A stretch of 7,153 nt of DNA from CAYQQU01 sp964419545. GTDB lineage: Bacteria; Bacteroidota; Bacteroidia; Chitinophagales; Saprospiraceae. Of this stretch, positions 1 to 5,873 are shown in pieces (position 1 is the first letter of the stretch; each line of letters opens with the position of its first letter). The translations under genes and the position numbers were made by a program. Where the stretch lies: assembly GCA_964419545.1 (NCBI GenBank), contig CAYQQU010000135.1, forward strand, positions 1-7,153. Direction: 5' to 3'. The notes below the pieces were generated by a model. That model was not told where the DNA came from and ran no database searches. It worked only from the letters and a program-made list of their open reading frames with translations.

Positions 1-50
1 ACCCAAAATCTGAGTTTTTCGCTTCAAAAGCACTACCTCCAAACAAACTC
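1..50 (-). repeat. IS-like terminal repeat, left copy (inverted partner of 7068-7118)
   Basis: Read on the minus strand, these 50 bases match 7068-7118 on the plus strand with one substitution (T against C, four bases into the repeat) and one indel in an A-run (five against six A). Such near-identity over 50 bp at both edges of a 7-kb interval cannot be chance. The outer tip begins GAGTTTGTTTGG and is preceded by TTA; the other copy begins GAGCTTGTTTGG and is preceded by TAA. GAG-starting tips next to a TNA triplet recall IS5-family (IS1031-like) elements, but no transposase lies inside the window, so the IS assignment is inferred. The element would extend leftwards beyond base 1. A non-IS dispersed repeat is the alternative. 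Confidence 0.7.
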
Positions 51-101
51 TAAGGCATATTCCAGGTAGGCCAAACCGGTTTGACACCGCCTTTTTTAAT
101 T

Positions 102-384
102 TAACCCGGATTAGTCATGGGCCTTCGTCGGGAGCAGCCAAAGTGGTTGCCAGGCTTGCGTTCGCGCATGAAGACAACAGGTAAGCGCTCTGGCGGCGAG
201 CAGGCATATCGAGGCAGGGTGAGTTAGCGGAGCAGCATGTCAGTCAATTCGGCTTGGCAATAGAATAATCGGTGGTGGGTAAAATTAGTGGCTAGCTGTT
301 GCCGAACAAAGGAAACAAGGCTTTTAAAACTTTATAAACCCAGGTTTAACCCACCACCAATTAATCTATGGATAATCCGGGTTA
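102..384. repeat. MITE-like unit with 12-bp perfect terminal inverted repeats
   Basis: TAACCCGGATTA at 102-113 and TAATCCGGGTTA at 373-384 are exact reverse complements. The match continues inward imperfectly (GTCATGG against TCCATAG), giving 16 of 19 positions. The 283-bp unit has no coding capacity and contains a second inverted pair near its right end. No clear target-site duplication is seen outside the tips, so mobility is inferred from architecture alone. A rearranged copy of the right arm recurs at 2893-2923, which supports a dispersed repeat family rather than a chance palindrome. Confidence 0.5.
266..363. repeat. Inverted repeat inside the MITE-like unit
   Basis: GGTGGTGGGT (271-280) pairs exactly with ACCCACCACC (349-358). 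Flanking bases extend the arms to roughly 266-283 and 345-363 with one mismatch and one indel. The loop of nearly 70 bases is too long for a simple intrinsic terminator, so this is more likely part of the repeat's own architecture. Confidence 0.5.
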
Positions 385-470
385 GCACAGCGATTCTCGG
401 TTTGGCAGTAAGCATTTCTTAATTCGCAGCGCCGGAGGCGCAAGATATTGGTAGATTGTTTCGAAAGATT

Positions 471-558
471 GGTGTGTAACACGAGTTCCTCATAAAAATT
501 TCTGCTGAAAATCACATTTAAGCAATTGATCATCAATACAAAACAGGAGTTACACACC
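471..558. repeat. 10-bp inverted repeat pair
   Basis: GGTGTGTAAC (471-480) is the exact reverse complement of GTTACACACC (549-558), separated by 68 mostly AT-rich bases. It sits just upstream of the stronger hairpin at 568-637 and may mark a nested repeat insertion. Function is unknown. Confidence 0.4.
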
Positions 559-567
559 ACAAGGGGC

Positions 568-637
568 TGCCGTGCCGAGGTACGGAATATTCGCTGCATG
601 CCGACCATCTTTCCTATTCCCTACCTCCGGCACGGCA
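568..637. repeat. Strong imperfect hairpin / palindromic intergenic repeat
   Basis: The arm at 568-589 (TGCCGTGCCG, then AGGTACGGAATA) is matched by the reverse complement of 615-637 (TGCCGTGCCG, then GAGGTAGGGAATA): 21 paired positions with a single bulge and a single mismatch, and a spacer of 25 bases. The half-site pattern (GC-rich palindrome, AGG, then AATA) resembles 428-450, where GCGCCGGAGGCGCAAGATAT occurs. This suggests members of one short intergenic repeat family of the kind common in Bacteroidota. There is no T-run, so it is not an obvious terminator. Confidence 0.55.
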
Positions 638-787
638 ATCATTGCAAACGAAATAGGCTACCGGTAGCTAGTCCCGCTAGGACGAGAGCACAACAATGTT
701 TCAGACCGAGAATTGCTGGGGTTAGCATGTTTGGAGGGGCTTTGTCTTGACAATCAACAGGTCGGGGGAGCTGGCAATCTCTGCGGA

Positions 788-815
788 TTGACTCTGAAGT
801 AGGGCCTTATCTTGG
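788..815 (+). promoter_or_regulatory. Weak candidate promoter for the DUF4157/Het-C gene
   Basis: TATCTTGG at 808-815 differs by one base from the Bacteroidota -7 consensus TAnnTTTG, and an ATTG lies 17 bases upstream (787-790), within the range for the -33 element. Transcription from here would leave an 80-base leader before the ATG at 905. One-mismatch boxes are common by chance, so this is only a suggestion. Confidence 0.2.
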
Positions 816-904
816 CGGAAGCGTTTTTTTGATAAGAATGAGGAAAATCATCAGAAGGGGACGAAAAAGGTAATAATTTCACTCTTTGGGCAAAAAGACT
901 CAAG

Positions 905-2890
905 ATGAAAGCTTCCCATGAAAACGATATGTATACGGCCCGTTTAGTAAGGCTACAGGATAGTAAAGAAACGGAAGAGCCGTTCTTTTCCGCGTGTGAA
1001 GGTGGTGAAGCGCCGTTTTTTCAACCGAAAAGTTTTGATGCCGCCCAACAAGTTTCCGCAGCGGACGGGGGGCAGGGTACATCTTTTGCGATTCAGCCCG
1101 ATTCAGCGCACGAAAAAATCAAAACGGTACCAAGTAATACGGTGGCCCAAAGACAGGAAGAAGAGGAGGAAGAAACTTTACAGCCTAAGCTGGAAAGTCC
1201 AAAACGAGCTCAAACAGAAGCATTCTTTCGACAGACGAAACCGGTTTTCAGGAAAGCTGAAGGTGATGTCTCCGTCGTTTCGCGGGAATTAAGTTCGCAA
1301 TTGAACCGCAATAAAGGCAAAGGCAGGCCGTTACCTGAATCCACACATGCCTTTATGAGCAACGCCTTCGGTGCTGATTTCAGCGATGTGAAGGTCCACA
1401 CCGGAAATGAGGCCGTCAAAATGAATAAAGCGCTGGGAGCAAAAGCATTTACGCACGGAACGGATATTTACTTCAACCGAGGAGCCTATCGACCGGATGC
1501 TTCGACGGGTAAGCAATTGCTGGCACACGAACTGACGCACGTCGTTCAGCAAAGGAATGAGCCTGCTGAAACTATGACAATGGGAGCCGATGCCCCCATA
1601 ATCCAGCGGTTCGGTGCGGGGCCCCATGCGCAAATAGAAGAATCGATACTGTCGGGAACGATGCCTGAATCGGAGATCCGGGAAATAACCTTCGGAAGCT
1701 GGCAGACGGATATGAATCAGATCAGCCTGCTCAAACCTATTTTAAATAAAGTGGTCATCGTCACGGATGAGGATTTATTTGAAATCGTGCAGGTCCTTGC
1801 GGAAGCAAAGTTCGATCACCCTGGAAGCAGGGCAGTCAGTGGTGGAATGAGCCAATCGCGTTTTGGCAATTACGATCCGCGACAACATTATGACAACCCC
1901 TCAGCGCCTGGGCAATTATTGGAAGAGGCAGCCATTCCTGCTTACATAACGAATACAACGGATTACCTCAAAGCGGTGCTGCGAACGGCTTTGTATTTCG
2001 GCAGGAACAGAGCCGGTCGAGAATACTACGGAAGAGGGTTGCATATTTTACAGGACTTTTTCGCGCATTCCAATTTCGTTGAGATCGCCATTAATTTGCG
2101 AACACAAGAAAACAGGGAAGAGACTTTCGCCGGTACGGTAAAAGAAGGGCAAGAGGAAAGGTATCGATTAGCAACAGGGATTTTCGAAACGATAGATACG
2201 ACGATCAGTCTCTTAAAACTACTGATTAATCACCTGAAGAAAAAATCACCTCCCGGTCAGATCCTATCTACCAGTGATAAGATCTTAATCATTCTGCTAC
2301 GTAGGAAATATCCTGAATTAGCAGATAATTACCTGAGATTTAAGACCGGAATGCATATGCTAAAAGAATCCATACCCATACCGTTTGTAGTTGAGCAATT
2401 ATTGCAGACAATTGAAAGAATTAAGCAGGTCTTGCTTGTTTTTCTCACTCAAAAGTTGAATGAACTAACCAAGAACCTGGCGAAACATTCCGGAACGGGC
2501 CCCCAACCTTCCCATTCCAAATTGAATAAAGACGATCAATCGATGCCGCTGTTTTCCGTCGCAGCAGCATTAGCCAAAGAGGCGGTCGGCGGCGTCCATA
2601 AAGCAATGCTGACAGCTTGGACGCGCTCCACGGAATACCGGCGATTGCACAACAGCTGGATCGCAAGAGAGTATGGTATAAGCCCTAGCTCGGAGGATGC
2701 TGATTTAAGTAGCGCGTCCGGTGTAGATATTGAAAGCGCAATGGCGTCTGGTCCGCTATTCCCCACCGCACCTTCTGATCTTTCTGCCCTTAGGGAAATC
2801 GAGGCGGAGGTGCTCACTCAGGTGGATATATACACCCAACACCCGGATGAAGCTAGTTGGTGGCATACTATTGTAAATAGATTCATTTAA
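905..2890 (+). CDS. eCIS-associated DUF4157 protein with Het-C-like effector domain
   Basis: 661 residues. Residues 1-120 are low-complexity, with recurrent PFF/AFF motifs (26-28, 37-39, 106-108) and a QRQEEEEEE stretch followed by LQPK (82-95), a head typical of Bacteroidota DUF4157 proteins. DUF4157 follows (about 121-220): R/L-P-x-S, AFGADFSDVKVHTG, TDIYF, and the zinc-metallopeptidase motif HELTHVVQQ (208-216). Residues 234-590 look like bacterial Het-C: HAQIEE (241), GSWQTDMNQ (264), the signature LHILQDFFAHSNFVE (379-393, with H380, D384, H388), and SHSKLNKDD (536-544). The end, HPDEASWW (647-654), fits too. Residues 430-525 are rich in hydrophobic helices. By family knowledge, DUF4157 marks cargo or accessory proteins of extracellular contractile injection systems, and Het-C is a cytotoxic module; effector function is inferred. 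No signal peptide is seen, which fits loading into a particle. An in-frame ATG at 929 is an alternative start. The gene is more AT-rich than its downstream neighbours. Confidence 0.85.
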   Translation: MKASHENDMYTARLVRLQDSKETEEPFFSACEGGEAPFFQPKSFDAAQQVSAADGGQGTSFAIQPDSAHEKIKTVPSNTVAQRQEEEEEETLQPKLESPKRAQTEAFFRQTKPVFRKAEGDVSVVSRELSSQLNRNKGKGRPLPESTHAFMSNAFGADFSDVKVHTGNEAVKMNKALGAKAFTHGTDIYFNRGAYRPDASTGKQLLAHELTHVVQQRNEPAETMTMGADAPIIQRFGAGPHAQIEESILSGTMPESEIREITFGSWQTDMNQISLLKPILNKVVIVTDEDLFEIVQVLAEAKFDHPGSRAVSGGMSQSRFGNYDPRQHYDNPSAPGQLLEEAAIPAYITNTTDYLKAVLRTALYFGRNRAGREYYGRGLHILQDFFAHSNFVEIAINLRTQENREETFAGTVKEGQEERYRLATGIFETIDTTISLLKLLINHLKKKSPPGQILSTSDKILIILLRRKYPELADNYLRFKTGMHMLKESIPIPFVVEQLLQTIERIKQVLLVFLTQKLNELTKNLAKHSGTGPQPSHSKLNKDDQSMPLFSVAAALAKEAVGGVHKAMLTAWTRSTEYRRLHNSWIAREYGISPSSEDADLSSASGVDIESAMASGPLFPTAPSDLSALREIEAEVLTQVDIYTQHPDEASWWHTIVNRFI

Positions 2891-2892
2891 AC

Positions 2893-2923
2893 GGGGTTAT
2901 TCATGGATTAATTCTGGGTTTAT
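2893..2923 (+). repeat. Shortened copy of the upstream repeat arm, directly after the DUF4157/Het-C stop
   Basis: Two adjacent blocks match the reverse complement of the MITE-like unit's right arm: TTATTCATGGATTAATT (2897-2913) matches 359-375 at 15 of 17 positions, and CTGGGTTTAT (2914-2923) matches 334-343 exactly. The 15 bases between those blocks upstream (344-358) are missing here. The copy begins three bases after the stop codon, so related repeats bracket the toxin-like gene. Confidence 0.5.
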
Positions 2924-3035
2924 GCTACGGGCCAAAAATCCCAAAGGGAGGCTCCGGAAGCTGGGTTTTCCAATCAAAATGATTTTCTCCAAACATTTTC
3001 AGGTATTCCGAATAACATTAAAACACGCCATTCGC

Positions 3036-4244
3036 ATGTCCATCCCCATTCGACCTCGCCAACTACAGGCTGTCGGCCAGGCTTTGCAGGCTGTCTTTCA
3101 GGAACAGCAATTCGCCGACCAGGCCATCGCGGCGCAACTGCGCGCCGGCCCGGACTGGACGGATGAAGAACGGGCGTTTATCGCCCAGACAACCTACGGC
3201 GTCGTCCGCTACTACCGATTGCTGACCACTTTACTGGGGCGGCATCCTCAGCGACCGGAGGATTGGATACGGTTGATCGCCTTTTTACTGGTTTTAGAAA
3301 GCCGGCGCCTGCCCCGCTGGGAAGAATTCCGCGGGCTCCATCCATCAGACCTGCAAAAGCGGGCCGCTGTTTTGCGCCGCGACCGGCGCCTGCGCGAGTC
3401 GATCCCGGACTGGCTCGACGATCTGGGCGCACGCGAACTGGGCGACCGCTGGTCCGCCACCATTGCGGCGCTCAACGAGCCGCCCCCCACCGTGCTGCGG
3501 ACCAACCGGCTGAAAACCACCCCGCAAGCGCTTCAGGCGACGTTACAAAAAAGCGGCATCGCCACCGAATTGCTACCGCCCGACGGCCTGCTCGTCACCG
3601 AGCGACGACACCTGTTCTCCACGCCATCCTTTCAGGCAGGAGCGTTCGAATTCCAAGATTATTCCTCCCAGCAAGTGGCGCCCTTCCTGCGTGTCGCTCC
3701 GGGCCAGACGGTAATCGACGCCTGCGCCGGTGCGGGCGGCAAAACGCTCCACCTGGCCGCCCTCCTCGAAAACCGGGGCCGGCTTCTGGCGCTGGATACC
3801 GACACCCGCAAGTTGGAAGCCCTGCAAAAGCGGGCCCGCCGGTCCGGCGCTTCCAATATCATCGTACGGCCCATCACCGGCGCCAAAGTGATCAAGCGAC
3901 TCGACGGGGCCGCCGACCGACTGCTGCTCGACGCCCCCTGCTCCGGACTAGGCGTTTTGCGGCGCAATCCCGACGCCAAATGGCGCCTGGCGCCCGAACA
4001 GCTCGCCGCCCTCCGCGAAACCCAGACCTACCTCCTCGATTACTACCCGCGCATGCTCAAACCCGGAGGGCTGCTGGCCTACGTTACGTGCAGCATCCTG
4101 CCCTCGGAGAGCGAACAGCAGGTGAAGCGCTTTCTCTCCGAACGGAGCGAGCAGTTTACCCTAATCGAAGAAAAGCGGATCTGGCCGCAGGATAGCGGTT
4201 ACGATGGTTTCTACATGGCTTTGTTCCGAAAGGAGGAAAGTTGA
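3036..4244 (+). CDS. rsmB: RsmB-family rRNA (cytosine-C5) methyltransferase
   Basis: 402 residues from the ATG at 3036. The protein transfers a methyl group from S-adenosylmethionine to C5 of a cytosine in 16S rRNA (C967 in E. coli). Residues 1-150 form the NusB-like RNA-binding region with the YGVVRYYR helix. The Rossmann methyltransferase part follows: EFQDYSSQ (205), SAM-binding DACAGAGGKT (228-237), DAPCSGLG with the motif IV cysteine (C302) and TCSI with the catalytic motif VI cysteine (C352), then the terminal GYDGFYMALFRK box. The open frame extends upstream to ATGs at 2979 and 2922, but those 38 residues resemble nothing in the family, and MSIPIRPRQLQAVGQAL looks like a normal N-terminus. 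The gene is convergent with the minus-strand pair, with 35 bases between stops. RsmB itself or a close RsmF/NSUN paralogue is possible; family assignment is secure. Confidence 0.88.
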   Translation: MSIPIRPRQLQAVGQALQAVFQEQQFADQAIAAQLRAGPDWTDEERAFIAQTTYGVVRYYRLLTTLLGRHPQRPEDWIRLIAFLLVLESRRLPRWEEFRGLHPSDLQKRAAVLRRDRRLRESIPDWLDDLGARELGDRWSATIAALNEPPPTVLRTNRLKTTPQALQATLQKSGIATELLPPDGLLVTERRHLFSTPSFQAGAFEFQDYSSQQVAPFLRVAPGQTVIDACAGAGGKTLHLAALLENRGRLLALDTDTRKLEALQKRARRSGASNIIVRPITGAKVIKRLDGAADRLLLDAPCSGLGVLRRNPDAKWRLAPEQLAALRETQTYLLDYYPRMLKPGGLLAYVTCSILPSESEQQVKRFLSERSEQFTLIEEKRIWPQDSGYDGFYMALFRKEES

Positions 4245-4269
4245 AATTGGAGCGTATCCCGAAGCTTCC

Positions 4270-4283
4270 TTAACCCGGGTTAA
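4270..4283. repeat. 14-bp perfect palindrome between convergent genes
   Basis: TTAACCCGGGTTAA is self-complementary and contains the TAA stop codon (minus strand, 4280-4282) of the small gene. Another 8-bp palindrome, GAAGCTTC, lies at 4261-4268. There is no T-run on either side, so an intrinsic terminator is not well supported. Each half resembles the TTAACCCGG tip of the repeat at 101-113, so it could be a relic of that family. Confidence 0.4.
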
Positions 4284-4585
4284 TCCTCACCGAACCGCCG
4301 GCGCACCTCCGCCAGGTCCAGCCCGAGCGCTGCGACCACTTCCGGCAGCAATTCATCGAAGTCGGCCGCCGCCAGGCGCCAGCTGCCCAGCGCTTCCGGC
4401 GTAAATACAGCGTACGGATCGCCGCCGTTCTTTTCCTGCCAGCGCAGCCCTTCTCCCAGGCTGCGCGACCAGTGGGCGACCTTTTCTTCCCGCGACAAGC
4501 CCGGATAGGTCTCTTGCCAGAACCGATTGACCTGACGTCCCAGCTTTTGCAGGTCGCGTTTGATTTTATCGTTGTTGTCGCTCAT
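4280..4585 (-). CDS. Small conserved-looking protein of unknown function
   Basis: 101 residues, not recognised. It is highly charged, without cysteine, signal peptide or membrane segment, so it is probably a soluble cytoplasmic protein. The N-terminal half (residues 5-50) is predicted helical with aromatic positions (RFWQETYPGLS, HWSRSLGEGLRW). The middle has GGDPYAVFTPEALGSW (54-69), and the end is an acidic helix (DFDELLPEVVAALGLDLAEV). The start at 4585 lies 20 bases after the oxygenase stop codon on the same strand, so the two are very likely co-transcribed. The codon and GC character match the oxygenase, which argues that the frame is real. A role linked to the oxygenase is only an inference from position; it has none of the features of a ferredoxin or reductase partner. 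Confidence 0.65.
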   Translation of the reverse strand: MSDNNDKIKRDLQKLGRQVNRFWQETYPGLSREEKVAHWSRSLGEGLRWQEKNGGDPYAVFTPEALGSWRLAAADFDELLPEVVAALGLDLAEVRRRFGED

Positions 4586-4605
4586 TATCAGAACAAGTTA
4601 CGGGA

Positions 4606-5685
4606 TTACGCCAAAAAGGCGGCCAATAAGCGGTGAAAATGATGCACCGCCGGTTCTTCTTTCACCGAATACCGGCCCCGGTCGTAGAAGCGAGACCGAA
4701 TGCCGAGTTGTACGCTTTCGACGACAGCTTCGTCTTCCAGCTCGGTCTGATCGATGCGGTTGACCTGCCGGTTCTTCATCGCATCCGCAAAATAGTACGT
4801 CCGGAACCGGACCCGCGTACGTGCGTGACTGAGCGGCTCGACGACGTTCAGCGACAGCCCCCAGGGGTAGAAGTTGAACATCAGGTTGGGGAACAAAAAG
4901 TAATAATAGGCGTAGATGCGCCGCCCGTGGTCGGGCCAACCCTCGGGAATATCGTGGCAGGGTTCTCCTTCCTCCGCCAGGCCGAGCTGCAGGCTGCAGT
5001 AGGGAAACAGCTCGTACCCGTAGCTCCCCGCCGTGATCGCCTGGTTGAGCGCCGGATGCACAAAAGGGATGTGAAAGCCTTCCAGGTAGTTGTCGCAATA
5101 CAACGCCCAGTTGGCTTCGATATAATAGTCTTTGGTACCCTCCTCCGAAAAACGCAGGGTATCCAGAGGCATCCAGCCAACGCGGTCGAGCATGGGCTGG
5201 ATCATCTCCGAAAACGGCGCCCTGGGCTGCAGGCTGACAAACAAAAGCCCCAGCCATTCGGCGAAAGGCACGGCGGATAGATCGTCGGCCGCGGTAGGAA
5301 AGTTGTCGACCTGCTCGAAGCCCGGCATGCTGCGAAACTGACCGTCGAGCCCGAAGCAGCGACCGTGGTAGCCGCACCGCAACAAGCGCCCCTGTCCCGG
5401 TTTTTCCACCACTACCTTTCCCCGGTGGGTACACACGTTCGACAGGCAGTGCAGCCCGCCCGCCCTATCGCGGGTAAACAAGAGCGGTTCGTCGAAAACG
5501 CCCGGCAATAAGGTGAAAGGATACTGGGCGGTCGGCGCTTCCACCACGTCGGCGTCCGCCGCATATTGCCAGGTAGCGGCCAGTACTTTCTCTTTGACCT
5601 CGGTAAAAACCTCAGGTTGGCGATAGAACCAGCCGGGCAGGGTTTGCGCCTGCCGGATATCCGATTGGATGTCCAGTTTTTTCAT
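4606..5685 (-). CDS. Rieske non-heme iron oxygenase, alpha-subunit type
   Basis: 359 residues, a normal length for a stand-alone terminal oxygenase. The Rieske [2Fe-2S] site is C85-x-H87 (CTHRG) and C104-x2-H107 (CGYHG). The catalytic domain has NWALYCDNYLEGFHIPFVH (192-210), with H205 and H210 as iron ligands and E202 at the position of the bridging Asp. The likely third ligand is D318 in ELEDEAVVESVQLG. Glu as the bridge between Rieske and iron centres is known from carnitine monooxygenase CntA and relatives, so this looks more like the quaternary-amine/CntA-like branch than a classical naphthalene-type dioxygenase. The substrate cannot be told from sequence. Reductase and ferredoxin partners are not in the window and must be encoded elsewhere. 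The small unknown gene follows 20 bases downstream. The ATG at 5685 gives MKKLDIQSDI, and no better start is seen upstream. Confidence 0.9.
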   Translation of the reverse strand: MKKLDIQSDIRQAQTLPGWFYRQPEVFTEVKEKVLAATWQYAADADVVEAPTAQYPFTLLPGVFDEPLLFTRDRAGGLHCLSNVCTHRGKVVVEKPGQGRLLRCGYHGRCFGLDGQFRSMPGFEQVDNFPTAADDLSAVPFAEWLGLLFVSLQPRAPFSEMIQPMLDRVGWMPLDTLRFSEEGTKDYYIEANWALYCDNYLEGFHIPFVHPALNQAITAGSYGYELFPYCSLQLGLAEEGEPCHDIPEGWPDHGRRIYAYYYFLFPNLMFNFYPWGLSLNVVEPLSHARTRVRFRTYYFADAMKNRQVNRIDQTELEDEAVVESVQLGIRSRFYDRGRYSVKEEPAVHHFHRLLAAFLA

Positions 5686-5709
5686 AATAAATTTGGCGTT
5701 TTTATTGGG

Positions 5710-5749
5710 TTCCCCGCAAAGGGCTTTTTGCCCTTCAGTCGACGGGGAA
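5710..5749. promoter_or_regulatory. Nested hairpin in the divergent intergenic region
   Basis: An inner stem AAGGGC/GCCCTT (5719-5724 and 5730-5735) closes a five-base T (or A) loop. An outer stem TTCCCCG/CGGGGAA (5710-5716 and 5743-5749) surrounds it. In a minus-strand transcript from the candidate promoter at 5772-5779 it would lie in the leader of the oxygenase mRNA, starting 25 bases before the ATG. It could affect translation or stability, or be a DNA-level cruciform. Nothing recognisable as a riboswitch is present. Confidence 0.45.
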
Positions 5750-5771
5750 AGCCGATCAACGGCCTACGGTG

Positions 5772-5779
5772 CAAAAATA
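5772..5779 (-). promoter_or_regulatory. Candidate -7 box for the oxygenase gene
   Basis: On the minus strand these bases read TATTTTTG, an exact match to the Bacteroidota sigma-A -7 consensus TAnnTTTG. It lies about 87 bases upstream of the oxygenase ATG. No clear TTTG -33 element is seen at the usual 17-23 base spacing, so support is moderate. Confidence 0.35.
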
Positions 5780-5873
5780 ATAGGTCCGGGCGGAAGGTTG
5801 ATCCCATTTTTTGCATCAAGGAGGCTGCGACAAGCAAAAGACTTGAACCCTTTTTTTCATTAAACCGGATATT

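Larger units (their letters stand above)
54..904. other. Gene-free, palindrome-rich intergenic region
   Basis: I find no credible gene in these 850 bases: open frames are short and rich in Cys, Arg and Trp, and resemble no family I know. The stretch instead holds a 12-bp palindrome CAAACCGGTTTG (72-83), a MITE-like unit (102-384), an inverted repeat with arms 271-280 and 349-358, two direct repeat-like motifs near 428-455 and 570-597, a 10-bp inverted pair (471-480 and 549-558), a strong 22/23-bp hairpin (568-589 with 615-637) and the palindrome GCTACCGGTAGC (657-668). From about 700 to 904 I see only a weak promoter-like sequence. Confidence 0.7.

Noticed and set aside
110..235. Possible transposase or protein remnant on the minus strand
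   Set aside because: Two frames are open for about 40 codons, but neither matches a motif I can name, and both are closed by stops upstream.
366..608. 80-codon minus-strand open frame in the left intergenic region
   Set aside because: Its translation is Cys/Arg/Asn-rich with no recognisable domain, and it spans several repeat motifs, so it is better explained as repeat DNA.
2938..2950. TCCC-AAA-GGGA hairpin followed by T5 on the minus strand
   Set aside because: It points the wrong way to terminate the DUF4157/Het-C gene, and no minus-strand gene ends there. The similarity to 7121-7136 is short and may be chance.
3263..4195. Long plus-strand open frame (310 codons) inside rsmB
   Set aside because: It is an alternate frame of a GC-rich gene: Arg/Pro/Ala-rich with no domain, while the rsmB frame carries all the methyltransferase motifs.
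4229..4254. AAGGAGG Shine-Dalgarno-like sequence at the end of rsmB
   Set aside because: It encodes the last residues of RsmB and precedes only a 10-codon TTG frame. Bacteroidota rarely depend on such sites.
4633..5280. 215-codon plus-strand frame antisense to the oxygenase
   Set aside because: It is an antisense shadow of a GC-rich gene with no family resemblance.
4598..5434. 278-codon minus-strand frame overlapping the Rieske oxygenase
   Set aside because: It is a same-strand frame shadow with Arg/Gly/Ser-rich composition. The overlapping frame contains both the Rieske and the iron-binding motifs.
5819..5825. AAGGAGG upstream of the Kelch gene
   Set aside because: It lies about 50 bases before the ATG, too far to act as a ribosome binding site.
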